The notes beneath the pieces were generated by a model, which had not been told where the DNA came from, ran no database searches, and worked only from the letters and a program-made list of their open reading frames with translations. From positions 310,001 to 374,000 of the forward strand of contig NZ_JAAOYV010000001.1 of NCBI RefSeq assembly GCF_011759585.1: 64,000 nt of DNA. Direction: 5' to 3'. This document shows positions 22,940 to 31,506 of this stretch, in pieces. Every line of letters begins with the position of its first letter. The first letter of the stretch is position 1. A program made the position numbers and the translations under genes. Source of the DNA: Frigoribacterium endophyticum. GTDB lineage: Bacteria > Actinomycetota > Actinomycetes > Actinomycetales > Microbacteriaceae.

Positions 22940-24923
22940 GCCGACCAGCACGACGGCCCCGAGCCGGGGGGAGTCGCGGGTCGGCACCCGCAGGACGCCC
23001 CGGCGCCCGGCCCCCCGCGCCGCCCGCGCCGTCCGCGCCGTCCGCGCGGTCCGCCTCGTGGCGGTCGCCGTCGCCGCGCTGGCCCTCGTGCCCCTGTTCG
23101 TCGGGCCGCTGGCCGCCCCCGCCGAGGCCGCGACCACCGGCACCGCCGCCCTGCCCGCCGCGCCGTCGCTGCGGCAGTCCGGCTGCACGGCCGGCACCAC
23201 GCTCTCGGTCGTCGCGCACCAGGACGACGACCTGCTCTTCCAGAGCACGGCCCTCGGTGCCGACCTCCGCGCCGGGCGCTGCGTCACCACGGTCTACGTC
23301 ACCGCGGGCGACGCGGGGCGTGCGTCGACCTACTGGCGCGGCCGCGAGGCCGGGGTCCGGGCGTCCTACGCGCAGACGCTCGGCGTGGCCGACACGTGGA
23401 CGTCGACGACCGTCTCGCTCGGCGGTCGCGCCGTCGGGCTCTCCCGCCTCGGCGGGTCGGCCAAGGTCCAGATGATCTTCCTCCACCTCCCCGACGGCGG
23501 CCTCGACGGCAAGGGCTTCGCGGCCACGGGCCGGCAGAGCCTGCCCCAGCTGTGGGCGGGCACGCGGTCGCGCCTCAGCACCGTCGACGGGCTGACGAGC
23601 TACTCGCTGGGCGAGCTCCGGGCGCAGCTCGTCACGATCATGAAGGGGGTGGCCCCGACCAACGTCGACACCCTCGACCACGTCGGAGCGATCGACGACG
23701 GCGACCACCCCGACCACCACGTCGTCGCCTACCTGACCGACGCGGCGCGGCAGCAGCTCACCACCGCGCCCGGCTTCGCCGGCTGGCGGGGCTACGGCCT
23801 CTCGCAGGTCCCGGTGAACCTCACCGACGACCAGGTGCGGGCCAAGTCGCTCGCGTTCTTCCGGTACGCGGCCTCCGACGACGGCACCTGCGCCAGCTGG
23901 GACGCCTGCTGGGGCCGCCCGGAGTACTCCTGGCTGTCGCGCGAGCAGACCGTCGGCACGCCGACCACGACCGCCCCGGGCGGGGGGCCCGTCACCACGA
24001 CGCCCGTCACCACGACCCCGACGGCTCCCACCACCCCGGCCACCCCGGCGACCGACGTGACCGCCGGCGCGGTCGCGACCGCCAGCTCCGAGAACGGCGC
24101 CGACGGCCAGACCGCCGCCGCCGCGATCGACGGCGTCGCCGACGGCTACCCCGGCGTCGCCTCCGCCGAGTGGGCGACGGTCGGCGGTCGCGCCGGCTCG
24201 TGGCTCCAGCTCACCTGGGCCGCGGCCCGCAGCGTCGACCGGCTGGTGCTGAGCGACCGTCCGAACGCGGACGACCAGGTGACGGGCGCGACCCTTGCCT
24301 TCTCCGACGGCTCGACCGTCACGGTGCCCGCGCTGGCGAACGGGGGAGGCGCCACCACCGTCTCGTTCCCGGCCCGCACCGTCTCGTCGGTGCGCGTCAC
24401 GGTGACGGCCGTGTCGTCGACCACCCGCAACGTCGGCCTGGCCGAGGTGCGGGTGCAGTCGACCACCGCCGCGACCACGACGCCGGCCCCCGCCCCCACC
24501 CGGGTCGACGTCACCGCCGGCGCCGTCGCGACGGCCGCGTGGGACGACCCGTCGACGGGCCAGACCGCCGACAAGGCGATCGACGGCGTGGCCGACGGCT
24601 ACCCGACCGCGCCCACCGCCGAGTGGGTCGCCCCCTGGGGCCGCACCGGAGTCACCCTGACCCTGACCTGGCCCTCGGCGGTGACGACCGACCAGGTCGT
24701 GCTGCACGACCGGCCCAACGGCTCCGACCAGGTGACCGCCGGCACCCTGACCTTCTCCGACGGCTCGACCGTCGACGTGCCCGCCCTGGCCGACGACGGC
24801 TCGGCCACGACCGTGTCGTTCCCGAGCCGCAGCACCACGTCGGTCCGCTTCACCGTCACCGGGGTCAGCGCCAGCACGGGCAACGTGGGCCTGGCCGAGA
24901 TCCGGGTGCGGGGCACGCGCTAG
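22932..24923 (+). CDS. Secreted PIG-L family deacetylase with two C-terminal beta-sandwich repeats
   Basis: 663 residues. Seen: basic N-terminus and signal peptide (hydrophobic 41-66, AEA cleavage site); zinc-binding AHQDDD at 95-100, a variant of the usual AHPDDE; second ligand motif DHPDHH at 258-263; a Thr/Pro linker near 345-375; then two ~135-residue repeats beginning VTAGAVATA, each with AIDGVADGYP and VGLAEVRV/VGLAEIRV, like F5/8-C carbohydrate-binding modules. PIG-L enzymes remove N-acetyl groups from amino sugars. The duplicated sandwich probably binds glycan. ATG has AGGAG 6 nt upstream and overlaps the preceding membrane-protein gene, suggesting joint action on an exported polysaccharide. 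Confidence 0.88.
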   Translation: MSEPTSTTAPSRGESRVGTRRTPRRPAPRAARAVRAVRAVRLVAVAVAALALVPLFVGPLAAPAEAATTGTAALPAAPSLRQSGCTAGTTLSVVAHQDDDLLFQSTALGADLRAGRCVTTVYVTAGDAGRASTYWRGREAGVRASYAQTLGVADTWTSTTVSLGGRAVGLSRLGGSAKVQMIFLHLPDGGLDGKGFAATGRQSLPQLWAGTRSRLSTVDGLTSYSLGELRAQLVTIMKGVAPTNVDTLDHVGAIDDGDHPDHHVVAYLTDAARQQLTTAPGFAGWRGYGLSQVPVNLTDDQVRAKSLAFFRYAASDDGTCASWDACWGRPEYSWLSREQTVGTPTTTAPGGGPVTTTPVTTTPTAPTTPATPATDVTAGAVATASSENGADGQTAAAAIDGVADGYPGVASAEWATVGGRAGSWLQLTWAAARSVDRLVLSDRPNADDQVTGATLAFSDGSTVTVPALANGGGATTVSFPARTVSSVRVTVTAVSSTTRNVGLAEVRVQSTTAATTTPAPAPTRVDVTAGAVATAAWDDPSTGQTADKAIDGVADGYPTAPTAEWVAPWGRTGVTLTLTWPSAVTTDQVVLHDRPNGSDQVTAGTLTFSDGSTVDVPALADDGSATTVSFPSRSTTSVRFTVTGVSASTGNVGLAEIRVRGTR

Positions 24924-24944
24924 GCGAGCCGCGGGGCGGGCGGG

Positions 24945-25000
24945 CGGCCGCCTGCCCTCCGGCCGCCTGCCCGCCGGCCGCCTGCCCGCCTGCCCGCCTG
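24945..25000. repeat. Short imperfect tandem repeats (CCGCCTGCC units)
   Basis: Several imperfect copies of a (GG)CCGCCTGCC unit of about 9-13 bp lie directly after the deacetylase stop and before the terminator. This looks like slippage-prone low-complexity DNA. Confidence 0.55.
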
Positions 25001-25008
25001 CACGACGA

Positions 25009-25038
25009 GAGGCGCGGTGCCGACCGGCACCGCGCCTC
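25009..25038. terminator. Bidirectional terminator between convergent genes
   Basis: GAGGCGCGGTGCCG (25009-25022) pairs perfectly with 25025-25038 across a 2-nt gap (real loop slightly larger). It lies between the convergent deacetylase and PRC-barrel genes. The stem contains GAGGCGCGG, shared with other terminators in this window. Confidence 0.8.
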
Positions 25039-25069
25039 CTCGCTGCTCCCGTCGACCGACGGGCGCCGC

Positions 25070-25426
25070 CTAGCGGCGGCCGAGCCGCCGCTCGCCGCCC
25101 GTGCCGAGCGTGTAGGGCAGGCTGTAGTAGGCGAACAGCTCCTGCTCGCGCTGGGCCTCGAGCTCGCCGTCGGTCTCGATCGACGGCGCCTCCTTCGCGA
25201 GCTTCTTGTCGAACTGCACCTTGAGGTGCTTCGGCGCGACGAGCGCGCCGTCGAGCGGCACGAAGACGAGGCGGGTGCGGCCGAGGATGCCGACCTGGAC
25301 GGCGGCGAACGACGGCACGTCGCTCGACGTGTCGAAGTAGATGCTCTCGAGCGTGCCGATCTTGTCGCCGGTGGGGTCGACGACCGCGAGGCCGACCCAG
25401 TCTCGGAGGTTCTCCGGTTCGAACAT
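25070..25426 (-). CDS. PRC-barrel domain protein
   Basis: 118-residue cytoplasmic protein. Seen: NLRDWVGLAVVDPTGDKIGTLESIYFD near 6-32, the typical PRC-barrel start, then strands VPSFAAVQVG and RLVFVPLDGA, and a charged helix. PRC barrels bind RNA or proteins (RimM, photosynthetic reaction-centre H subunit); stand-alone copies are common in actinobacteria with poorly known function. ATG 25426 with GAGAGGTC upstream. Single gene; the inverted-repeat copy 8 lies upstream in the divergent gap. Confidence 0.82.
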   Translation of the reverse strand: MFEPENLRDWVGLAVVDPTGDKIGTLESIYFDTSSDVPSFAAVQVGILGRTRLVFVPLDGALVAPKHLKVQFDKKLAKEAPSIETDGELEAQREQELFAYYSLPYTLGTGGERRLGRR

Positions 25427-25522
25427 GGCGTGACCTCTCTGCCGCCCCGGCGTGGTCCGGGGTCGTGCGCCTCCGACGGTACCGGCCCGGCCCGTCGTGC
25501 GCCCTGCCGCGCGGCGGGTCGC

Positions 25523-25598
25523 GTCGAGCTCTCAGGAGACGGCGTGGCGGCGTGCCCCGGGTGGCACGATGGGCGCATGTCGCTCCTGAGCCCTCGAC
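25523..25598. repeat. 76-bp inverted-repeat element, copy 8
   Basis: Left end GTCGAGCTCTCAGGAG, right end CTCCTGAGCCCTCGAC. It contains the -10 element and the start codon of the amidotransferase gene; its right end is translated as SLLSPRH. Confidence 0.75.
25565..25570 (+). promoter_or_regulatory. -10 element, leaderless start inside a repeat
   Basis: CACGAT followed by 6 nt and ATG at 25577; no Shine-Dalgarno sequence. The element lies within inverted-repeat copy 8. Confidence 0.45.
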
Positions 25599-26362
25599 AC
25601 GACGCCGCCCGCCCCGACGAGGCCGGCGCCGCCGGGCGCCTGCTCGTGGTCGACGTGGCCGACGGCGGCCGCGACGACCCCGCGTTCGAGGCCGAGCTGC
25701 AGCGGCTCACCGCCTCCGTCGTCGCCGCCGCCGAGGCGCTCGGCCTCGTGGTCGACCGCGTGGCCGCCGCGCAGGCCGGCGACGACGAGCTCGGGCGCCG
25801 GCTGGCCGCGGCCGACGCCGTCGTCCTCACCGGCGGCGAGGACGTCGACCCGTCGACCTACGGCGGCGACGTCGCCGAGCCGCACGGCGGTCAGACCTTC
25901 CCCGACGCCGACCGGGCGCAGATCGCCCTGGTGCGCGCGGCCGTGGCGGCGCGCACGCCGCTGGTCGGCATCTGCCGCGGCATGCAGCTCGTGAACGTCG
26001 CCCTCGGCGGCGACCTCGTGCAGCACCTCGACGGCCACGTCGCCGCCGACGTCGACGACAGCATGGTCGACCACGTCGTGAGCGTCGCCGACGACAGCAG
26101 CCTCGCCGGCGTGCTCGGGGCGACGACCCTCGACGTGCGCAGCTCGCACCACCAGGCCGTCGCCCGGCCCGGGCGGGGCCTCCGCGTGGTCGCCTGGGCC
26201 GCCGACGGCACGGCCGAGGCGATGGAGCACGAGGAGGCGCCCCTCTGGTGCGTGCAGTGGCACCCGGAGGACGCGGGGTCGCGCGGCACCGTCCTCACCG
26301 ACCTGCTCGTCGCGGCGCGCGACGCCGCCCGCGCCGACCGGGTGCGTGCGCCCAGGGCGTAG
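25577..26362 (+). CDS. Class I glutamine amidotransferase (gamma-glutamyl-GABA hydrolase family)
   Basis: Peptidase C26-type enzyme of 261 residues. Seen: LTGGEDVDPSTYGG near 79-92; nucleophile elbow GICRGMQLVN with catalytic Cys near 136; WHPED with the catalytic His near 229; and the paired acid. Homologues (PuuD) hydrolyse gamma-glutamyl-GABA in putrescine breakdown, but no puu genes are nearby, so the substrate is open. The first 7-8 codons come from an inverted-repeat element that also carries the promoter. Leaderless start inferred. Confidence 0.85.
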   Translation: MSLLSPRHDAARPDEAGAAGRLLVVDVADGGRDDPAFEAELQRLTASVVAAAEALGLVVDRVAAAQAGDDELGRRLAAADAVVLTGGEDVDPSTYGGDVAEPHGGQTFPDADRAQIALVRAAVAARTPLVGICRGMQLVNVALGGDLVQHLDGHVAADVDDSMVDHVVSVADDSSLAGVLGATTLDVRSSHHQAVARPGRGLRVVAWAADGTAEAMEHEEAPLWCVQWHPEDAGSRGTVLTDLLVAARDAARADRVRAPRA

Positions 26363-26559
26363 CCCGGCCCGCTCGGGGGCCTTGCGGGCGGGGGAGGGGG
26401 CCGTGTCACACTGGAAGGACAGCGCCCTCGTCGTGGAGCGGCAACACCCCCACACCCGTCACATCTGACCCGCGACGAGTGCGCAGCGCCCCGGCCTCGG
26501 CCCCGGCGCGTCCCGACGCTCGTCGTCGTGCGCCTCCGTGCGGGAGAACGGAGGCCCTC

Positions 26560-27996
26560 GTGACCGACACCACCACCCGCCCCGCCGACCGGCCCGAGAC
26601 CGAGCCCGTCCGCGTGCCCTCGACCTACACGGGCTCGATGCGCGTCAGCGACGTCGGCACCGCCGACCGCGCCGCCGAGGCCGCCGCCGCCCGCGGCACC
26701 GTCCACGTGCTGACCCCGTCGGCCGTGGTCGGCATCGCCGTGCTCGGCCTGTCGACCTTCCTCGCCATCACCACCGAGCTCATGCCGGTCGGCCTCCTGT
26801 CGACGATGAGCGTCGACCTCGGCGTCTCCGAGTCGCGCATGGGCGTGGTGGTCACGGTCTACGCGCTCGCCGTCGCCCTGCTCGCCCTGCCGCTCACCTG
26901 GGCCACGGCCCGCGTGCCGCGCAAGGCCGTGCTCGTGACCACGCTCGTCGGCTACACGGCGTCGAACCTCATCGTGGCGCTGGCCCCCTCCTTCGCCGTG
27001 GTGTGCGCCGGCCGGGTCGTCGGCGGCGTCGCGCACGCCCTCTTCTTCTCCGTCGCGTCGGCCTACGCGACGCGCATCGTGCCTCCCCGGCTGGCCGGCC
27101 GCGCGATCGCGTTCGTCTACTCGGGCAGCTCGCTCGGCTTCGTCATCGGGGTGCCGCTCGCGACGACGGTCGGCGACCACCTCGGCTGGCGGGCCGCCGT
27201 CGGGGCCGTGGCCGCCGCCTCCGCGCTGCTCGCCGTCGTCGCGGTGGCGTTCCTGCCCGCGGTGCGGGGCGAGTCGTACCCGCACGTCGGCTCGGTCCGG
27301 TCGTGGGCCCGCACCGGGCTGCTCGCCGTGGTCGTCGCCGACCTGCTGCTCTTCGCCGGGCACTACGTGGTCTACACGTACGTCGGGCCGTACCTCGTGA
27401 CCGCGGGCCTCGGCGACGACGCGGTCGGCACGGCGCTGCTGGTGCTCGGCGCGACCGGCGTGGTCGGGCTGCTGACGGCGGGCGCCTTCGTCGACCGCGC
27501 CCCGCGGCAGACCCTCCTCGTCGCCGTGGCGACGATGGCCGTGGCCCTCGCGGCCCTGCCGCTGGTGCACGGCTCGCTCGTCGGCACCTTCGTCGTCGCG
27601 GGCGTCTGGGTCGCCGCGAACGGCACGACCGGCACCCTCTTCATGGCGGCGGCGATCCGCGCGGGCGGCGTCAGCCCCGACATCGCGGGCGCGCTGATCA
27701 ACGCGGGCTCGAACGTCGGCATCGCCGGCGGCGCGGCGCTCGGCGCGCAGCTGACCGGGGTCACCGGCCTCGGCGCGCTGCCGTTCTCGGCGGCGGTGGT
27801 CGTCGCCGCGAGCTTCGTCGTGGTGGCGCTGGCCCGCCGCGGCTTCCCCCGTCACGGCCACGCGCAGGAGCAGCTGTCGACGTCGAGCCTCCGCACCATC
27901 ACGTCGTCGGTCGCGGCCGTGACCGGGTCGGTGGCGGTGGTCCGCGGGCCGGCGACGGGCTCCGGCCCGGCCGTCACGGGCGGCCGCCGCCGCTGA
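26560..27996 (+). CDS. MFS transporter, DHA1 sugar/drug efflux type (AraJ/YdhP-like)
   Basis: 478 residues, 12 hydrophobic helices. Seen: a polar N-terminus of about 45 residues, first helix FLAITTELMPVGLLSTMSVDLGVSES (signature of the AraJ/YdhP/NepI group), motif A region LPLTWATARVPRKAV, then regular helices and a Ser/Thr-rich tail. GTG start with GGAGG 5 nt upstream. Members export sugars, nucleosides or drugs. Single gene; no operator is evident in the 26363-26559 gap. Substrate not determinable. Confidence 0.85.
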   Translation: MTDTTTRPADRPETEPVRVPSTYTGSMRVSDVGTADRAAEAAAARGTVHVLTPSAVVGIAVLGLSTFLAITTELMPVGLLSTMSVDLGVSESRMGVVVTVYALAVALLALPLTWATARVPRKAVLVTTLVGYTASNLIVALAPSFAVVCAGRVVGGVAHALFFSVASAYATRIVPPRLAGRAIAFVYSGSSLGFVIGVPLATTVGDHLGWRAAVGAVAAASALLAVVAVAFLPAVRGESYPHVGSVRSWARTGLLAVVVADLLLFAGHYVVYTYVGPYLVTAGLGDDAVGTALLVLGATGVVGLLTAGAFVDRAPRQTLLVAVATMAVALAALPLVHGSLVGTFVVAGVWVAANGTTGTLFMAAAIRAGGVSPDIAGALINAGSNVGIAGGAALGAQLTGVTGLGALPFSAAVVVAASFVVVALARRGFPRHGHAQEQLSTSSLRTITSSVAAVTGSVAVVRGPATGSGPAVTGGRRR

Positions 27997-28003
27997 GCCC
28001 GGG

Positions 28004-28050
28004 CCCGACCCGGCCCGACCCGACCCGACCCGACCCGACTCAGCCCGACC
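28004..28050. repeat. CCCGA short tandem repeat
   Basis: About eight CCCGA/CCCGG units follow the MFS stop codon. Likely slippage-generated; no stem is formed. Confidence 0.7.
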
Positions 28051-28146
28051 CAGCGCAGAGCGACCCCCGCCCCCGCTCCCCGCGACCCGCCGCAACGCGG
28101 CGCAACGCGCCCCCGGCCGGAGGCGCGGTGTGGCATCGTCGTCGAC

Positions 28147-29532
28147 GTGACCGACACCGAGACCCGCCCCAAGCAGCTCATCCTCAACCTGTTCGAGATG
28201 AACTGCGTCGGGCACATCACGCACGGCCTCTGGCGCCTGCCGGGCAACCACCGTCGCGAGTACACCGACATGGCGTACTGGATCGAGCTGGCCCGCCTCG
28301 CCGAGAGCGGCGGCTTCGACGCCGTCTTCCTCGCCGACGTGCTGGGCACGTACGACGTGTACGGCGACAGCCCCGCCCCGGCGCTGCTCGAGGGCATCCA
28401 GGCGCCGGCGAACGACCCGATGCTGGTCGTGCCCGTCATGGCCGCCGTCACCGAGCACCTCGGCTTCGGCGTCACGGCGTCGACGAGCTACGAGCCGCCG
28501 TTCGCGTTCGCCCGCCGCATGTCGACCCTCGACCACCTCACGAAGGGGCGGGTCGGCTGGAACGTCGTCACCTCGTACCTGCCGAGCGCCGCCCGCAACT
28601 TCGGCCTCGACGACCAGATCCCCAAGGAGGAGAGGTACGCCCGCGCCGCGGAGTACCTCGAGGTCCTCTACGCCCTGTGGGAGGGCTCGTGGGAGGACGA
28701 CGCCGTCGTCGCCGACCCCGCGGCCGACGGCCTGGCTCCCGGCTCGGGCGTCTACACCGACCCGTCGAAGGTGCACGCGATCGACCACGTGGGCCGGTTC
28801 TTCCGGGTCGCCGGCCCGCACCTCAGCGAGCCGTCGCCGCAGCGCACCCCGGTGCTCTTCCTCGCGACCGCGTCGCCCACGGGCGTCGCGCAGGCCGCCC
28901 AGCACGCCGAGGTGGTGTTCACCGGCGGCCGGGCCGTGCGTCAGGTGGCCGAGGCGACGCGCGCCGCGGCCGTCGAGGCCGGCCGGTCGGCCGACGACGT
29001 GTCGTTCATCGTCCAGGCCGGCGTCGTCACGGCCGAGACCGAGGCGGCGGTGGCCGAGAAGCTGGCCCTCTACCGGTCGTTCGCGAGCGAGCAGGGCGCG
29101 CTCGTGCACCGCAGCGTCCCGTTCGACGCCCCGTCGCACCCGCGCGACCGCACGGTGCGCGAGGCCCTCGAGGCGGAGGGGCGGCTCGACCACCCCGGGG
29201 CGGCGGCTCTGCCGCTCGACATCACCGTCGGCCAGCTGGTCGACAGCGTCGACGAGGCCTGGGGCGGCGCGTTCTTCGTGGCCGGCACCCCGACGGTCGT
29301 CGCCGACGAGATCGAGCGCTGGCTCGACGAGGAGGGCATCGACGGCATCAACCTCCGCCAGTACCACTCCTTCGACACGCTGCGCGACTTCGTCGAGCTC
29401 GTCGTGCCCGAGCTGCGGCGGCGAGGCAGGGTGCGTGAGGCGTACGTGCCGGGGCAGACCCTGCGTGAGCGGTACACCGGGGGCGGCCCGCGCCTCCCCG
29501 ACTCCCACCCCGCGGCGGCGCACCGCCGCTGA
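28147..29532 (+). CDS. LLM-class flavin-dependent monooxygenase (NtaA/SnaA/DszA family)
   Basis: 461 residues, the usual length of the NtaA/SoxA/DszA group (longer than generic luciferase-like proteins). Seen: LNLFEMNCVGHITHGLW near 13-29, LARLAESGGFDAVFLADVLGTYD near 48-70, STLDHLTKGRVGWNVVTSY near 126-144, and DGINLRQYHSFDTLRDFVELVVPELRRRG near the end. The family uses FMNH2 from a separate reductase to oxidise aminopolycarboxylates, organosulfur or other xenobiotics; substrate unknown, no reductase adjacent. GTG start 7 nt after a -10-like CATCGT (28134-28139), so possibly leaderless. Confidence 0.9.
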   Translation: MTDTETRPKQLILNLFEMNCVGHITHGLWRLPGNHRREYTDMAYWIELARLAESGGFDAVFLADVLGTYDVYGDSPAPALLEGIQAPANDPMLVVPVMAAVTEHLGFGVTASTSYEPPFAFARRMSTLDHLTKGRVGWNVVTSYLPSAARNFGLDDQIPKEERYARAAEYLEVLYALWEGSWEDDAVVADPAADGLAPGSGVYTDPSKVHAIDHVGRFFRVAGPHLSEPSPQRTPVLFLATASPTGVAQAAQHAEVVFTGGRAVRQVAEATRAAAVEAGRSADDVSFIVQAGVVTAETEAAVAEKLALYRSFASEQGALVHRSVPFDAPSHPRDRTVREALEAEGRLDHPGAAALPLDITVGQLVDSVDEAWGGAFFVAGTPTVVADEIERWLDEEGIDGINLRQYHSFDTLRDFVELVVPELRRRGRVREAYVPGQTLRERYTGGGPRLPDSHPAAAHRR

Positions 29533-29579
29533 CGGGGCCGTGCCGGAGGCGGTGGTCGCGCCCCGGGGGAGGGCTCGGC

Positions 29580-30041
29580 CTAGCGGGCGGTCCCGGCCCG
29601 GTAGCGCGCCGGGGTCGGCGGCACGCGCAGCCAGGCGGTGCGGGTGACGCCGTCGCGCGAGACCCACTCGACGAAGACGGTGCCGAGCACGGCCAGCTCG
29701 TCGAGCTCGCCGGGCGTGGCGATGCCGACGGAGGCGCCGCGACGGAGGGACGACGCGGTGCGGACGACGTCGTGCGGCAGCTCGACCGACACCCGGCGCG
29801 GCGTCTGGCCGCCGATCGCGCGGAGCACGAGGCAGGTGCCGAGGGGCACGGCGGGGTCGCTGCCGTCGTTCGGCGACTGCAGGTACGTGAGGTAGAAGCG
29901 GGGGGCGCTGCGGCGGCGGAGGGCGACGACGCGCTCGGGCCGGACGGAGGCGGGGTCGACGCGGGGGCGGGTCCGGCCGCGGGCGCCGAGGCGCGCGCCG
30001 GTCGCGGTGACGCCGTCGGCGTCGGAGCTGGTGGTGCTCAT
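29580..30041 (-). CDS. Small protein of unknown function
   Basis: 153 residues from the chosen ATG. Not recognised. Seen: basic, beta-rich, e.g. RFYLTYLQSPNDG then VELPHDVVRTASSLRRGASVGIATP, with no signal peptide or membrane span. An extended frame (to 30209) would overlap the aldO promoter and operator and is low-complexity, so the internal ATG at 30041 is preferred. It is divergent from the alditol oxidase gene. Probably real, function unknown. Confidence 0.5.
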   Translation of the reverse strand: MSTTSSDADGVTATGARLGARGRTRPRVDPASVRPERVVALRRRSAPRFYLTYLQSPNDGSDPAVPLGTCLVLRAIGGQTPRRVSVELPHDVVRTASSLRRGASVGIATPGELDELAVLGTVFVEWVSRDGVTRTAWLRVPPTPARYRAGTAR

Positions 30042-30197
30042 GCTGGAGGGTCCCCTGGTCGTGGTGGTGCGGCGCCGTCCTGTCGGCGCATGCCAAGGCA
30101 ACCGCACGGCCGGTGTCCGCGCAACGGAGGACACGGGCCCAGTTGGGGGGACACCTCGACCCCAGAGAAGGGGGACCGGCCGCCTCGGGCGCACGGA

Positions 30198-30216
30198 GTG
30201 AGCGCTCACGTAGACT
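30198..30216 (+). promoter_or_regulatory. Pentose-regulon operator and -10 of the alditol oxidase unit
   Basis: Operator GTGAGCGCTCAC (30198-30209), then one base and -10 TAGACT (30211-30216). A bound repressor would block the promoter. The same 12-bp palindrome occurs at 32963, 38635 and 38657. Confidence 0.78.
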
Positions 30217-30246
30217 GGTCACCGCCATCCGAGCCGAAGGAGTCTC

Positions 30247-31506
30247 ATGCACAACTGGGCCGCCAACGTCGAGTACTCGACGACCGACCTCCGCCGTCCG
30301 GCCACCGTCGACGAGCTGCGCGACGTCGTCGCCTCCAGCCGCCGCGTCAAGGCGCTCGGCTCGCGCCACTCGTTCAGCCGCATCGCCGACACCGACGGCG
30401 TGCTCGTCTCGACCGAGGCGCTGGGCGTGCCGATCGAGCTCGACGCCGACCGCGACGTCGTCCGCGTCGGCGCGGCCGCCACGCACGCCGTGCTGGCCCG
30501 CGAGCTGCAGCGCCAGGGCCGGGCCCTGCCCAACCTGGCCTCGCTGCCGCACATCTCGGTCGCCGGAGCCGTCCAGACGGGCACCCACGGCTCGGGCGTC
30601 GGCAACCCCGCCCTGTCGGCCTCGGTCAGCGCGGTCGAGATCGTCCGCGCCGACGGCTCGCTCGACGTCGTCCGCCGCGGCGACGAGGCCTTCGAGGCGA
30701 CGGTCGTCGGCCTCGGCGCCCTCGGCGTCGTGACGGCCCTCGAGCTCGACACCGTGCCGACGTTCGACGTCGTGCAGACCGTCCACCAGGGGCTGCCCTG
30801 GGCCGCCGCGCTCGAGCAGCTCGACGCCGTGCTCGCCCACGCCTACAGCGTCAGCCTGTTCACCCGCTACACCGGCGACGACGTGGAGCAGGTCTGGAGC
30901 AAGGCCCGGGTCGACGGTGTCGGCTCGTCGGGCCTCGACCTCCGCGAGCTCGGCGCGCGCCCGGCCGAGGCCGCGCTGCACATGCTGCCCGACACGGCCG
31001 CCGACGCCGTGACGCCCCAGCTCGGCGAGCCCGGGCCGTGGCTCGACCGGCTGCCGCACTTCCGCGCCGAGTTCACGCCGAGCGCGGGGGAGGAGATCCA
31101 GAGCGAGTACCTGGTGCCCGCCGAGCACGCGGCCGCGGCCGTCGAGGCGCTCCGGGCGATCGGCGACCGGCTCGCCGAGGTCATCTTCGTCAGCGAGATC
31201 CGCACGGTCGCGCCCGACGCGGCGTGGCTGAGCCCGAGCGGCGGCCGGCAGAGCGTCGCCTTCCACTTCACCTGGCGGCGTCAGGCGGAGGCGGTGCTGG
31301 CGGTGCTGCCGCTGGTCGAGGAGGCGCTGGCCGGCTTCGACGCACGACCGCACTGGGGCAAGGTGGCGACCCTCGACCACGAGACGCTGCGCGCCCGCTA
31401 CCCTCGCCTCGACGACTTCGCGGCGCACGCCGCCGCCGTCGACCCGGAGGGTCGCTTCCGCAACGCCCACCTCGACACCGTCGCCCTCGGAGGACACCGT
31501 GCCTGA
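30247..31506 (+). CDS. Alditol oxidase (xylitol oxidase, AldO-like)
   Basis: FAD enzyme that oxidises alditols (xylitol, sorbitol and others) to aldoses with O2, releasing H2O2; cytoplasmic. Seen: 419 residues, matching Streptomyces AldO (about 418) from NWAANVEYS onward; LGSRHSF with His41 as the expected covalent FAD attachment; LASLPHISVAGAVQTGTHGSGVG near 97-119; HFRAEFTPS; EIRTVAPDAAWLSPS; and the C-terminal PHWGKV. ATG has AAGGAG 5 nt upstream. Followed by an overlapping aldose 1-epimerase gene. The pentose-regulon operator at 30198 puts it under the same control as araBDA, so arabinitol or xylitol could be its in vivo substrate (inference). D-arabinono-lactone oxidase is the less likely alternative. 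Confidence 0.85.
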   Translation: MHNWAANVEYSTTDLRRPATVDELRDVVASSRRVKALGSRHSFSRIADTDGVLVSTEALGVPIELDADRDVVRVGAAATHAVLARELQRQGRALPNLASLPHISVAGAVQTGTHGSGVGNPALSASVSAVEIVRADGSLDVVRRGDEAFEATVVGLGALGVVTALELDTVPTFDVVQTVHQGLPWAAALEQLDAVLAHAYSVSLFTRYTGDDVEQVWSKARVDGVGSSGLDLRELGARPAEAALHMLPDTAADAVTPQLGEPGPWLDRLPHFRAEFTPSAGEEIQSEYLVPAEHAAAAVEALRAIGDRLAEVIFVSEIRTVAPDAAWLSPSGGRQSVAFHFTWRRQAEAVLAVLPLVEEALAGFDARPHWGKVATLDHETLRARYPRLDDFAAHAAAVDPEGRFRNAHLDTVALGGHRA

